Assembly: GCA_964588325.1 (NCBI GenBank)
Contig: CAZPOR010000008.1
Coordinates: 1 to 64,000, forward strand
Length of the DNA stretch: 64,000 nucleotides
From: Thiovibrio sp964588325
Lineage (GTDB): Bacteria > Desulfobacterota > Desulfobulbia > Desulfobulbales > Desulfurivibrionaceae
Reading direction: 5' to 3'
Positions 1 through 10,106 of the stretch are shown piece by piece. The translations under genes were made by a program, and so were the position numbers. The notes beneath the pieces were generated by a model, which did no database searches, was not told where the DNA came from, and saw nothing but the letters and a program-made list of their open reading frames with translations. The stretch's first letter is position 1; each line of letters begins with the position of its first letter.

Positions 1-16
1 AGCATGGTATTTCTTT

Positions 17-50
17 GGTTCGTTTCTTTGGGCAAGCAAAGAAATGAACA
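17..50. repeat. End fragment of a hairpin repeat element
   Basis: This 34-base stretch contains the inverted repeat TTTCTTTG / CAAAGAAA and matches 39494-39527 with a single mismatch. It looks like one end of the repeat element described at 39137-39522; the rest of that copy would lie outside the window. It sits just upstream of the aldolase gene and overlaps no recognised gene. Confidence 0.6.
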
Positions 51-121
51 GAAGGAAGAACCTCTTCCTCGTACGACTGAGATTGCTGATAATCAAAAAA
101 AGTCTAAAAGGAGCAAACCCC

Positions 122-784
122 ATGGAGCTTGAGGTCCCGGTCATCGGCATACTGCGTGGGGTGGAGAGCGATTTCTTCGGCGAGGTCATGCAGATATCCT
201 TTGCCGCCGGGCTTACGGCCATGGAAGTCACCATGAACACGCCCGGCGCCGAGGCGATCGTTGCCGAATACCGCGCCGCCGTGCCCGAGGGCAAACTGCT
301 GGGCATGGGCACCATCCGTAATCTCGAAGAAGCGCGGCGGGCTGTGGGAGCCGGGGCCATGTTTCTCGTCACTCCCAATACGGACACCGGAGTCATCGAA
401 TATGCCAAAAAGGAAGGCGTGCCCATTGTCGCCGGAGCCCTGACCCCCACCGAGGTTTTCGCCGCCTGGTCCGCCGGAGCAGACCTGATCAAGGTTTTTC
501 CCTGCTCCGCCATGGGCGGCCCCCAGTATATCAAAGACCTCCTCGGCCCATTCGATCACCTCCGCCTCGTTGCGGTGGGCGGGGTGAGCCTGGCCAATCT
601 TGCGGAATATTTCGGGGCGGGCGCCGTGGCGGTGGGCGTATCCACCACTCTCTTCGGCAGCAAGGCGTTGCGGGAGAAGAACCTCGGCCAGATCGGGCAC
701 AACGTAAAAGTGTTCATCGACACCTGTAGCGCCATCTTAGGCCCTAGGGCGAATGCCCTTAAAAATCACCCGGAATTTCGATGA
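122..784 (+). CDS. eda: 2-dehydro-3-deoxyphosphogluconate (KDPG) aldolase, bifunctional KHG/KDPG type
   Basis: A cytoplasmic class I aldolase that cleaves KDPG to pyruvate and glyceraldehyde 3-phosphate in the Entner-Doudoroff pathway or related sugar-acid degradation. The 220-residue product has the family pattern: GILRG near residue 9, the acid/base glutamate in MEVTMNTPGA (E35), and the Schiff-base lysine in DLIKVFPC (K124). Length fits the family (about 205-220). An in-frame start further upstream (44) exists, but ATG 122 has a strong AAAAGGAG ribosome site and gives the conserved N-terminus. Its stop overlaps the start of the following histidine kinase gene (ATGA), so the three genes 122-3716 are probably co-transcribed. 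Why a sugar-acid aldolase heads a two-component operon is not clear from sequence. Confidence 0.9.
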   Translation: MELEVPVIGILRGVESDFFGEVMQISFAAGLTAMEVTMNTPGAEAIVAEYRAAVPEGKLLGMGTIRNLEEARRAVGAGAMFLVTPNTDTGVIEYAKKEGVPIVAGALTPTEVFAAWSAGADLIKVFPCSAMGGPQYIKDLLGPFDHLRLVAVGGVSLANLAEYFGAGAVAVGVSTTLFGSKALREKNLGQIGHNVKVFIDTCSAILGPRANALKNHPEFR

Positions 785-2372
785 AAAAAAATCTCAACAC
801 CTACACCATCATCCTTTTTTCTTTGGCTCTCGCCGGAGTATTGCTGATCGGCGGACTCTCTTTGTCCATGGTTAAAGCCATCATGCACAAGATGCACCTC
901 ATCGAGAAGGAGATCAAAAACGAAGACCTGGTCAATGCCATCCACATCCAGACATACAAATTGGCCCTCTCCATCCAGCATTCCCTCGTCGACCCCAAAA
1001 AACGGGACATTGACCAGACCGCGGAGTTGTTCCAATCCATCGAAGCCAAACTCCAGCCCTACATCGCCTATGAAAAGCATGCCGAGTACCCGGAAGCCAA
1101 GGAGGAAGTTCGCCTGCTGACCATACTCGCCGCCAACCTGGGCGACATGAAGCGCATAGCCTTGGTGTCGCCGGGAGGCAGCTCCCCCGGCATCCTAGAC
1201 CAAGAAAAATTCCTGGCCCTTGAACAACATATCGACTCCATCGAAAAGATCGTGGGCGCAATAAACGCACTCCATTTCGCCATCATCTCCAGAAAAGTCG
1301 ATAAGGCGAACGGTCAGATGAGCAAGGTAATCAACCTTTATCTGTTTTTTTCCGGACTGGGGATCGTTTTTGTCGCCGTCGCCTACACTCTCCATGCGCG
1401 TTCTGTGGTTGCCCCCATACGGCAACTGGTCGTGGCAACACGGGAGCTGACCGCCGGCAACACGAATCCGCGGCTGCCCACCGGCTCCATGACGGAAATC
1501 GGCCTGCTCTGCACATCATTCAACCGGATGGCGAAAACGATCCAGGCAAACGAGGCGATGCTGCTGCACTTCAACCAGCAATTGAAGCAGAAGGTACGGG
1601 AGCGCACCCGGGATCTGGAAAACACCTGCGCCTCCCTGACCAGGGCACAGAACGAACTGATCCGGATGGAGCACCTGTCCACCCTGGGGCAGATCGCCAC
1701 CAGCGTCAACCACGAAATCAAAACCCCGCTCAACGCGCTCTCCATGAACCTGCAACTGCTCAAAAAAGACAAGGAACGCTGTTGTAGTGGATGCGACAGC
1801 GCCACCAACCGCATGGATGAGACCATCCGCATCATTGCCCAGGAGACGGCACGAATCAGCGATATTCTTGACGAATTCGTGCGCTATGCGCGTTTTTCGC
1901 CGCCGATTTTGCAACCAAACGATCTGAACGCCATCATCCGCAACGTTGCCGACCTGCTCAGTGAAAGGGCCGAGGCAGCCAAGGTGCAATTCCGGCTGAG
2001 CCTGACCGACGCTCTGCCTCAGCTCATGCTGGACGAAAACAAGATGATCCAGGCTCTGCTCAATCTCTGTCTCAACGCCATTCAGGCCATGCCGGAAGGC
2101 GGAGGACTCACCGTGGAGACCACGGTCACGGAGGAAGGAATCCTCCTCACCATTGCCGATACCGGCCCCGGCATTCCGGCCGCCGATCAGGAAAGCATCT
2201 TCCAACCATTTTTCAGCACCAAGGCCATGGGGCTCGGCTTCGGTCTGCCCATCGTCCAAAAGATCATCGAAGATCACGGCGGCCGGATCACCTGCCGGAG
2301 CAAAAACGGAGAGGGCGCCCGTTTTGCAATACAGTTGCCGGAGCCTTCCGCCGGCGAGGAGAAGACGCACGC

Positions 2373-2376
<4 letters not shown>
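781..2376 (+). CDS. Membrane sensor histidine kinase (HAMP, HisKA, HATPase)
   Basis: A 531-residue inner-membrane sensor kinase. Seen in order: transmembrane segment at about residues 8-28, a periplasmic sensor region of about 155 residues, a second transmembrane segment near 183-205, a HAMP linker, a short coiled coil, the phosphoacceptor H-box NHEIKTPLNAL near residue 310, and a HATPase domain with N-box NLCLNAIQAM, DTGPGIP and GLGFGLPI. The sensor region has no family I recognise. It overlaps the aldolase upstream (ATGA) and the sigma-54 regulator downstream by 4 bases, so it almost certainly phosphorylates that regulator. The signal is unknown; convergent placement opposite the cytochrome/porin genes makes electron-acceptor or redox sensing a possible but unproven role. 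Confidence 0.93.
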
Positions 2377-3716
<1,340 letters not shown>

Positions 3717-3721
3717 AAAAA

Positions 3722-3753
3722 CGGCATCTTCCCGGTTTCCCAGGAAGATGCCG
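3722..3753 (-). terminator. Intrinsic terminator for the porin/cytochrome operon
   Basis: A perfect 11-bp stem (3722-3732 with 3743-3753) and 10-base loop, followed on the minus strand by a T-rich run (the A run at 3714-3721). It lies between the convergent sigma-54 regulator and porin genes and terminates minus-strand transcription; on the plus strand it lacks a T tract. Confidence 0.85.
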
Positions 3754-3790
3754 CCCAAGATGAAATTACGCCCGGATAGCCGGGAAGATT

Positions 3791-5941
3791 TTAGAGCTTG
3801 AACACCAGACCCACCATCACCGTATGCACCCCGCCGGACAGGGTATCGCCGTCCAGATTCCGGTATGCATCATCGCTGTAATAATCGTACACATAGCCGG
3901 CCTGGAGATCCAGGTTCTTCCCTAGGGCATAGTCAGCGCCCAGCAAGAAAGAATGGAGACTGTTGTCGATGGTGCCGCCGATGGTGGAATCAAGCTCCGT
4001 GGCGATCAAGCCGCTGGCCACGTCCCCCTTGGACTTGGTGTAGGTATAACCGGCGTTCAGCTTGAGCAGATCGCTGGCCTGCAAGTCCCCGCCCAAGGAA
4101 AGGCTGTAGGTATCCACATCGTATTCGGAGAGGTCTCGGATCGCAAAAATCGGATTCGTCTCATACCGCCGCCGATCAGAGGAAAAATACACCGACTCGA
4201 AGGCATTCTGGGTCCAGTCCAGACTGATAAAAGTAGTGACCTGTTTGGCCGGGACGACATGCAGGGAAAGACCGGCGGACTGCATGGTGTTGTCGGTATC
4301 CTGGCTGTATGTGGCAAAAGGCGCTACTTTATCGGTGAAGGTATTGTTGCTGTTTTCCCGGTTCTCGAAATTGTAGTAGCCGTTGAGCAGCATGCCGTTG
4401 GCCGCCGCATAGCTGCCCTGGGCCTTGACCTTGAGGCTGTCTTCCGGCTCGGTCACCATGCCGGTCTGATTGGCCCAGATGTAGGAGGGGGTCAACCGGA
4501 GGGTCAGGCCCTGCATGGGGCGGGTAACCATCTTCAGGTAGATCTCGTCGGACTCGGTATCCTCCTTATACAGGGAGACGTCCGGCCGGACTCCCGCCCC
4601 TGCGGCGGTATTGTTAAAGGTCAGATCCCGATCCGTGTCCACACGCTGCCAGCCCGGGGTAAAGGTGGTCTTCATCCCCATAGGCCTATAGCTAGCAGCC
4701 AGGCCGTACTGCCAGGTCTCGGTTTGGTCGATACGGACCCCCAATCTTTCACTGTTTGTGGTTTCAATCAGCCCGGCAACCGGAAACGTGGAATCGTTGT
4801 CCCGCTTCTGATACTTGACATGCCCCTCCAGACCAAGCTGCGGCAGGACCTGATGATTGACGGTGAAATAGCCGTTATCGGTGCTGATCTTGCCGGTGTT
4901 GTAGCCCAACCTTGTTTGCGGATCGGTGAAGGTGTCCTGCTCCAGGATGGAATGGGCATAGCCCGCACCCCAGGCAGTGTTGACATAACTCTTGGAGAGC
5001 CGGACGCCATTGGTCAGCACGGAGCTGTCCGGAACAAAACCCAGGGGCCGGGTGGCATCATTTAAGGGGTTGTACTGGACGTTGGCGGGAAACACGATAT
5101 CGCTGTGCTTGAATGCCTTGGCCTGGTTCTCGAATTTCTCCATGGAACCCTCATAGGAGACCTGAAAAAGCCCCCCGGGCGAAGCGGTGAAGTTGATGGT
5201 CCCTCGATTCATATCCTCATCCACCGGCTGGTCGAAGCCACGCCACCGTTCCGTGGTCGCGTTTGCTGCCGGCACAATTGTCCGGGCATCGCTGCCGCCC
5301 AAGACATAGGTGGAAAGCTTGTTGCCGTCCCGGGTATAGCCGTCATAGCTCAACGCGGCCGAGCGACCGGCGCCCAGCAGGGATTCCTTGAGATCAACCT
5401 CCGCGCCGTAGGTGGTCCGGTCGATCTCGTAGCGGACCTGATTCGGGCTGTCGTTATTGAACTGCCTTACATAGCTAGTGCCGGCTGCATAAGAAGGATC
5501 GGTGCCGCCCGGCACCTGATCCGGGCTGAAGAGGTACTCGATCCCGTTGGTGGCGGAGCGGTAATGGGAGTAGTAGGCGGAAAAATCCAGTTTATCCGCC
5601 TTGAACCTTGCCTTGCCGTCGTGGCTGTACGGTCCGTCTCCGCGCCGTTCCAGGGTGAAAATTTCCTTTTCCCCATCGAAGTAGGTCAGATCAAGGCCCA
5701 GATCCAGATAGGCGCCTGAGCGGTTATCGCCGCCCCACCCCTTTTGATAATCATACCGTTCCAGATAATGGGCCCGGTCGCCGCCGAGGCCGCCGGTGTA
5801 ATCAAAAAAAGAAAATTTGGTGGTAATTTCGCCGCCCAGGCCGGGCGCTGCCGCTTCCCCGGCCAGTGCCTGAACCGGCAAGGCCGCCATCAGGGCCGCG
5901 CAGGGCAGGATGCACTTCCTGAGATATCTCTTTGCTTTCAT
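3791..5941 (-). CDS. MtrB/PioB-family decaheme-associated outer-membrane beta-barrel
   Basis: A 716-residue predicted outer-membrane porin that sheathes a multiheme cytochrome and passes electrons across the outer membrane. Evidence: a signal peptide ending near ALAGEAAA, long alternating Tyr/Gly-rich beta strands throughout, and a C-terminal strand ending HTVMVGLVFKL typical of barrel insertion. Length fits the MtrB/PioB family (about 650-750). The N-terminal CXXC found in Shewanella MtrB is absent. ATG 5941 has a GGAGGATAAG ribosome site. The gene lies 42 bases downstream of the decaheme cytochrome in the same orientation. No outer-surface cytochrome (MtrC/OmcA type) is nearby, so this is a two-component conduit as seen here. 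Confidence 0.88.
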   Translation of the reverse strand: MKAKRYLRKCILPCAALMAALPVQALAGEAAAPGLGGEITTKFSFFDYTGGLGGDRAHYLERYDYQKGWGGDNRSGAYLDLGLDLTYFDGEKEIFTLERRGDGPYSHDGKARFKADKLDFSAYYSHYRSATNGIEYLFSPDQVPGGTDPSYAAGTSYVRQFNNDSPNQVRYEIDRTTYGAEVDLKESLLGAGRSAALSYDGYTRDGNKLSTYVLGGSDARTIVPAANATTERWRGFDQPVDEDMNRGTINFTASPGGLFQVSYEGSMEKFENQAKAFKHSDIVFPANVQYNPLNDATRPLGFVPDSSVLTNGVRLSKSYVNTAWGAGYAHSILEQDTFTDPQTRLGYNTGKISTDNGYFTVNHQVLPQLGLEGHVKYQKRDNDSTFPVAGLIETTNSERLGVRIDQTETWQYGLAASYRPMGMKTTFTPGWQRVDTDRDLTFNNTAAGAGVRPDVSLYKEDTESDEIYLKMVTRPMQGLTLRLTPSYIWANQTGMVTEPEDSLKVKAQGSYAAANGMLLNGYYNFENRENSNNTFTDKVAPFATYSQDTDNTMQSAGLSLHVVPAKQVTTFISLDWTQNAFESVYFSSDRRRYETNPIFAIRDLSEYDVDTYSLSLGGDLQASDLLKLNAGYTYTKSKGDVASGLIATELDSTIGGTIDNSLHSFLLGADYALGKNLDLQAGYVYDYYSDDAYRNLDGDTLSGGVHTVMVGLVFKL

Positions 5942-5983
5942 AGGTCTTATCCTCCAACTCGTGTGGGTGAGTGTCCATTCGCC

Positions 5984-6820
5984 TTAATAACGCAGATGCT
6001 GATCCTGGCTGCTGCCGTGCACCTGGCTGTGGCAACTGGTGCATTTGCGCAACACCGCGCCGCTGATGGCCTGAGTATTGTTGTTCAAGGCCAATTGTCC
6101 ATGGCGGTTGCCGGCAAGGGAGTGGCACTGCAGGCAGAGCATGGGTTCGGCGACTTGAAGCAATCTCCGGTTGGGGGAACCATGCGGGTTGTGGCAGGAA
6201 ACACAGTCCTCGGCCGCCGGCGGATGCTCGATCATATGGGGACCGCGGACATTCTGATGGCAACTGGTGCACTGGGCGGTCTTGGCGGCCAGATTCACCT
6301 GACCTGAGCCGTGGGGATCATGGCAACTGAGGCAAGAAAGCCCCCCTTCCTTGACCGGATGATGCGAGGGCATATTGAAACGGGCCAGCACCTCCTGATG
6401 GCAGGAGACGCACGACTGGGAAGCCTTGTCCTTTATCATCCCTGCCTGATTGGCGCCCTTGGCAACCTTGGGAGCATGAATGCCGTGGCAGTCGCGACAG
6501 TTAACTCCTGCCCGGCCATGATCGGCGAACTTCCAGTTCATGAGTTTGGCACTGCCGGAATGGCAACTCAGACATGCTGTCGCCTCTGGCTTGCCAGGCC
6601 CCGTGGCCTGGTCGGGTTTCCCCATATGCTCCGTGGTGCCGCTATGGCATTTGGCACAATCCAGTCCGGCATGGCTTCCCCGGACATGGCTCTTTTGAAT
6701 GCCCTCATGGCAGGCAATGCACGCCGCGCCACTATCCTGGGCTGCCTGAGCTCCGCCGACCCAGAACAATCCCGCCATTGCCACCGATAAGGCAGCGCTC
6801 CTCACCAGACCCTTTCTCAT
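5984..6820 (-). CDS. DmsE/MtrA-type decaheme c-type cytochrome
   Basis: A secreted 278-residue cytochrome with a signal peptide (cleavage near GGAQAAQDS) and exactly ten CXXCH haem motifs: CIACH, CAKCH, CLSCH, CRDCH, CVSCH, CLSCH, CTSCH, CVSCH, CLQCH, CTSCH. Length and haem count match the DmsE-type decaheme family, which inserts into an MtrB barrel to carry electrons between the periplasm and the exterior. The start has a GAGGAGGAATTC ribosome site. It is first in a two-gene operon with the barrel gene. The histidine-rich spacing fits bis-His coordination, but this was not modelled. Confidence 0.93.
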   Translation of the reverse strand: MRKGLVRSAALSVAMAGLFWVGGAQAAQDSGAACIACHEGIQKSHVRGSHAGLDCAKCHSGTTEHMGKPDQATGPGKPEATACLSCHSGSAKLMNWKFADHGRAGVNCRDCHGIHAPKVAKGANQAGMIKDKASQSCVSCHQEVLARFNMPSHHPVKEGGLSCLSCHDPHGSGQVNLAAKTAQCTSCHQNVRGPHMIEHPPAAEDCVSCHNPHGSPNRRLLQVAEPMLCLQCHSLAGNRHGQLALNNNTQAISGAVLRKCTSCHSQVHGSSQDQHLRY

Positions 6821-7279
6821 GAATTCCTCCTCTCTCTCTTGAAGTTTCCCGGTTTGGACCGACGATCAGCGGCGACCCGACAATCAACAGGCCGCGCCCT
6901 TGACAGCGCACCCGGTCCGAAAAAATCGCCCACCACGCAGCCCGCTTGTACCCAAGAATCGAAACAACCGGCGGCAGGCATCATTTGCCGGAGCAAATTT
7001 TTTCAATAGAAAAGCAAAATTCATACCAACGCGCATCTCATCGATTAAACGCCATAACTACAACAGCAAGACCCAGATGTGCGACAATTTGACACAATGT
7101 GTTGCCATTCTGGCAAACACGAAAATCAACCGTGAATTTACGATCCGCCCATTGCGTCATGCGATCCACTGTCCGCCATCAGAAAACCCCCAAAAAACCG
7201 CCTTGCCGCATGGAAAAAGATAGGGTATGATTCCTGCCTTTACTTGCTACAATAGCGTCTTTTTCAAGGAGACTTCCCC
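6821..7279. promoter_or_regulatory. Divergent control region between cytochrome and aldolase-like genes
   Basis: A 459-base AT-richer gap with no supported gene. Two clean inverted repeats are visible: ATTTGC-4-GCAAAT at 6983-6998 and TTGCCA-3-TGGCAA at 7102-7116. They could be binding sites for the sigma-54 regulator or another factor. I looked for GG-N10-GC sigma-54 elements on both strands and saw only weak matches, so no promoter is called. Confidence 0.4.
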
Positions 7280-8230
7280 ATGTTCAGACCGGAAATCAAG
7301 GTTATTGACTGTACTGTCCGCGACGGCGGCTTGATGAACAAATGGCAGTTTGACGACACCTTTGTCAAACAGGTGTACCATGCCCTGGCCGACGCCGGGG
7401 TCGATTACATGGAGATCGGCTACCTCAGCTCCGAATCCGCCTTTGACCGCAACGTGGTTGGCCCCTGGCGTTTTTGCGGGGAAAAGGATCTGCAACGCAT
7501 CATCGGGGATTCGGAAAAGAAGATCAAGCTCTCGGCCATGGCGGATATCGGCAGGATCGACTACGACGATATCCCGGTGCGCTCGGAAGGCTCCCTGGAC
7601 ATGATCCGGGTGGCTTGCTATGTTCACCAGATCGACAAGGCCGCAGCCCTGGCGCACCATTGCATGGACAAAGGCTACGAGACCACGATCAATCTGATGG
7701 CGGTTTCCACCGTGGGCCCGCGCGATCTGGAGGAGGGGCTCAACGACCTGGCCAAGTGCCGGGTTCCCATCATCTATCTGGTGGACAGCTTCGGCGCCTT
7801 CTACCAGGAGGACATCGAGGTGCTGGCCAAGATGTACATGGAGCGGATGCCGGAAAAGACTATCGGCATCCATGCCCACAACAATCAGCAACTGGCCTTT
7901 GCCAACACCATCTCCTCCATCATCTGCGGGATCAACTACCTGGACGCCACCCTGTACGGCATCGGCCGCGGTGCGGGCAACTGCCCCCTGGAGCTGCTGC
8001 TTTCCTTCCTGAAAAACCCCAAGTTCCAGGTCCGTCCCCTGATCAAGGTGATCGAGGAGCAGATCCTGCCCTGGCGGGAAAAGATCGACTGGGGCTATTT
8101 CATCCCCTACATGGTTTCCGGAGTTCTCAACCAGCATCCCAGGGCGGCCATGGCCTGCATGGAATCAGACAAGAAAAACGAAGTTACCGAGTTCTATGAC
8201 CAGATGACCAGCGCCGCCGCCGGAATCTGA
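7280..8230 (+). CDS. DRE-TIM metallolyase-like aldolase domain protein
   Basis: A 316-residue protein of the HMGL-like/DRE-TIM superfamily (homocitrate synthase, 4-hydroxy-2-oxovalerate aldolase). Visible signatures are the N-terminal VIDCTVRDGGLMNKWQF, which holds the metal-binding Asp and catalytic Arg, and the HxH metal motif in IGIHAHNNQQLAF. It lacks the C-terminal communication domain of full-length 4-hydroxy-2-oxovalerate aldolases, so substrate is unclear. Closest described type is the stand-alone aldolase catalytic domain protein often found near sugar or acyl-sugar genes. ATG 7280 has an AAGGAG site. The gene appears monocistronic and is followed by a strong terminator. Confidence 0.8.
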   Translation: MFRPEIKVIDCTVRDGGLMNKWQFDDTFVKQVYHALADAGVDYMEIGYLSSESAFDRNVVGPWRFCGEKDLQRIIGDSEKKIKLSAMADIGRIDYDDIPVRSEGSLDMIRVACYVHQIDKAAALAHHCMDKGYETTINLMAVSTVGPRDLEEGLNDLAKCRVPIIYLVDSFGAFYQEDIEVLAKMYMERMPEKTIGIHAHNNQQLAFANTISSIICGINYLDATLYGIGRGAGNCPLELLLSFLKNPKFQVRPLIKVIEEQILPWREKIDWGYFIPYMVSGVLNQHPRAAMACMESDKKNEVTEFYDQMTSAAAGI

Positions 8231-8252
8231 TCTTTCCCCCAGCGCAGGCGAT

Positions 8253-8294
8253 AAAAAAGGCAGATCCCCTTTCCCGGGGTCTGCCTTTTTTTTT
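8253..8294 (+). terminator. Intrinsic terminator after the aldolase-like gene
   Basis: GGCAGA(T)CCCC at 8259-8269 pairs with GGGGTCTGCC at 8276-8285, with one bulged T, followed by nine T residues (8286-8294). The A run before the stem makes it potentially bidirectional. Confidence 0.9.
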
Positions 8295-8349
8295 ATTGCT
8301 GCCCATCCTCTTTTTTCGGCATATAATTATACAAAAAGAGGAGGACACC

Positions 8350-8838
8350 ATGCATCCTTTGCTCCAACACCATCCGGCCCGTCCGCGCATTGCCATTCTG
8401 GCCCTGCTCCTGCTCGTTGCCGCCTGCGCCCGGCCAAGCTACATTTTCCGGGAGGATCTCCGCATCAACGAGGCCTTGGAATCGTATCATCCCTTGCCGG
8501 GGTATACCTACTACTACAGCGGCCCGGAAAATTTTCCCCTGGCCATCCTGGGCATCAGGCCGGAATACCGCCTGAACAAAGAATTCTGGATCCCGGTTGA
8601 ATTGACGAAAAAAAAGCTGCAAGAATGGATGGAGATCATCGACAACCCCCATCGCAACCTGCAAACCAGGTATCACGGCAAGGTGATCCGCACCCCGGAG
8701 GGAGAAGAGATCGGCATCTGGTATTCTCCCCAGGAATGGAGCACGGTGAAGATGGGAGCGAATCGGGAGGTTACCATCTATTCCCCGTTCAACACCCTGT
8801 ATCACACAGTCACCGGCAACGAGGGCGGGTTTCCCTGA
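8350..8838 (+). CDS. Small lipoprotein of unknown function
   Basis: A 162-residue protein with a lipoprotein signal: positively charged start, hydrophobic stretch AILALLLLVAAC and lipobox cysteine near residue 26. The mature part is polar, Tyr/Pro-rich (for example HPLPGYTYYYSGPEN) and shows no repeat or catalytic motif that I recognise. ATG 8350 has an AGAGGAGG ribosome site; longer in-frame starts lack one. It ends 23 bases before the macro-domain gene, so the two may be co-transcribed. Confidence 0.75.
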   Translation: MHPLLQHHPARPRIAILALLLLVAACARPSYIFREDLRINEALESYHPLPGYTYYYSGPENFPLAILGIRPEYRLNKEFWIPVELTKKKLQEWMEIIDNPHRNLQTRYHGKVIRTPEGEEIGIWYSPQEWSTVKMGANREVTIYSPFNTLYHTVTGNEGGFP

Positions 8839-8861
8839 ACTTCCGGCGAAAAGAGCCAACC

Positions 8862-9377
8862 ATGCCACGCAGCGGAATCCAACTGACGGAAGAGGATATC
8901 ACCTGGATCAAGGCGGATGCCATCGTGAATGCGGCCAACAATTCCCTGCTCGGCGGCGGCGGGGTGGACGGCGCCATCCACCGGGCTGCCGGTCCTGGAC
9001 TGCTGGCGGAATGCCGGACCCTGGGCGGCTGTCCGACGGGAGAGGCGCGGATCACCAAGGGGTACAACCTGCCTGCCGCCTGGATCATCCACACGGTGGG
9101 TCCGGTCTGGCGCGGAGGCGCCCAGGGGGAACCGGAGTTGCTGGCCCGCTGCTACAGGAGCTGTTTTTCCCTTGCCCTGGAATATAGCGTGAGGAGTATC
9201 GCCTTTCCCGCGATCAGCACCGGAGTCTATGGCTATCCCAAGGAAGAGGCGGCCCGCATCGCCGTGCGGGAGGCGCGGCAAGCCCTGGCGAAAAACGAAC
9301 ATCTCGCCGTTATCTTCTTTGTCTGCTTCAACAGCGCAACACGCCTGGCTTACGAAAAGGGTTTGGCGGAAACCTAA
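8862..9377 (+). CDS. Macro domain protein, O-acetyl-ADP-ribose deacetylase (YmdB-like)
   Basis: A 171-residue single macro domain. It carries IVNAANNSLLGGGGVDGAIH, TGEARITKGYNLP and ISTGVYGYP, the ADP-ribose-binding loops of the YmdB/MacroD group, which hydrolyse O-acetyl-ADP-ribose or remove mono-ADP-ribose from proteins. Length fits the family. The start at 8862 is chosen because it gives the conserved domain start; its ribosome site (AAGAG) is weak. The 3' end overlaps the convergent S4-domain gene by 4 bases. Confidence 0.9.
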   Translation: MPRSGIQLTEEDITWIKADAIVNAANNSLLGGGGVDGAIHRAAGPGLLAECRTLGGCPTGEARITKGYNLPAAWIIHTVGPVWRGGAQGEPELLARCYRSCFSLALEYSVRSIAFPAISTGVYGYPKEEAARIAVREARQALAKNEHLAVIFFVCFNSATRLAYEKGLAET

Positions 9378-9601
9378 GCGCCCGCCTTGGCGACAACCTC
9401 CAGGCTCTCTCCTCCAAACTCCACCAGATCTCCGGCCACAAGCTGCCGCCCGCGCCTGGTTTCCACCTGGCCGTTGACCCGTGCCTCGCCCTCCTGAATC
9501 CGCAGCTTTGCCTCACCCCCGGTATCAACCACCCCGGCCAGCTTGAGAAACTGCCCAAGACGGATCACCTCGTCGCGCACTGCCACCTGCTGAATGCCCA
9601 T
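9374..9601 (-). CDS. YbcJ-like S4 RNA-binding domain protein
   Basis: A 75-residue protein that is almost only an S4 domain: IRLGQFLKLAGVVDTGGEAK, then VNGQVETRRGRQLVAGDLVEF. This is the small stand-alone YbcJ type, thought to bind structured RNA; no enzyme domain is attached. It overlaps the convergent macro-domain gene at its 3' end and is followed in the same direction by nothing obvious. Called from the S4 signature, with function otherwise inferred from the family. Confidence 0.85.
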   Translation of the reverse strand: MGIQQVAVRDEVIRLGQFLKLAGVVDTGGEAKLRIQEGEARVNGQVETRRGRQLVAGDLVEFGGESLEVVAKAGA

Positions 9602-9617
9602 GCTCCTGGTCCTCTCC

Positions 9618-9938
9618 TTAAAACGGCGGGGCGATGGTCACCAGAATCCGCAGATCGGTATGCGCCCGGACGCCGTGGGGCTCGTTGATGTCGCAGAGCA
9701 GCAAATCGCCTGCCTGCGCCGGAATGGCCTGGTCATCCTTGCCGAGGAATTCCCCGGTTCCCTCCAGCACCTGGATGGAAAGCTGGCCTTCCGTATCATG
9801 GGAATGCACCGGGAAAACCTGGCCGGCGCTGAGGTTGAAGTTCAGGATTCGAAACCAGGGCGAATCGTGCATCAATACTTTTTTCATGCTCCGGCTGTCA
9901 AAAATCCTGGTCTCGGCAAGACTCTTTTTCTCCATCAT
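9618..9938 (-). CDS. Small cupin-domain protein
   Basis: A 106-residue single-domain cupin. Motif 1 is seen in GQVFPVHSHDTEGQLSIQVLEG (two His, Gln/Glu ligands) and motif 2 in GDLLLCDINEPHGVRA. Stand-alone cupins of this size bind a metal and often act in sugar or small-molecule metabolism or detoxification; no substrate can be assigned. Tandem ATGs occur at 9938 and 9935, preceded by GGGAGGGACC. Ends 16 bases before the S4 gene in the same direction, so likely a two-gene unit. Confidence 0.85.
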   Translation of the reverse strand: MMEKKSLAETRIFDSRSMKKVLMHDSPWFRILNFNLSAGQVFPVHSHDTEGQLSIQVLEGTGEFLGKDDQAIPAQAGDLLLCDINEPHGVRAHTDLRILVTIAPPF

Positions 9939-10044
9939 CGCGGTCCCTCCCGTGGGCAGTTTCCCTGCATTCTCTTGTTCCCATCATACCACGGCCGGCA
10001 CTCTCTTTTCCTTGACCTGAATCAAAAAACTCACGATGCATCAC

Positions 10045-10077
10045 AAAAAAAACCGCCATCCGAATCTCGCATGGCGG
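10045..10077 (-). terminator. Intrinsic terminator after the bactofilin gene
   Basis: On the minus strand CCGCCAT (10077-10071) pairs with ATGGCGG (10059-10053), followed by eight T residues (the A run 10045-10052). Confidence 0.85.
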
Positions 10078-10106
10078 CAAACAGAGCTATGAGCCAGCGC
10101 TGCTGA

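Noticed and set aside
6900..6990. Sigma-54 -24/-12 promoter before the cytochrome
   Set aside because: Only one GG-N10-GC spacing was seen and the surrounding bases do not match TGGCAC-N5-TTGC.
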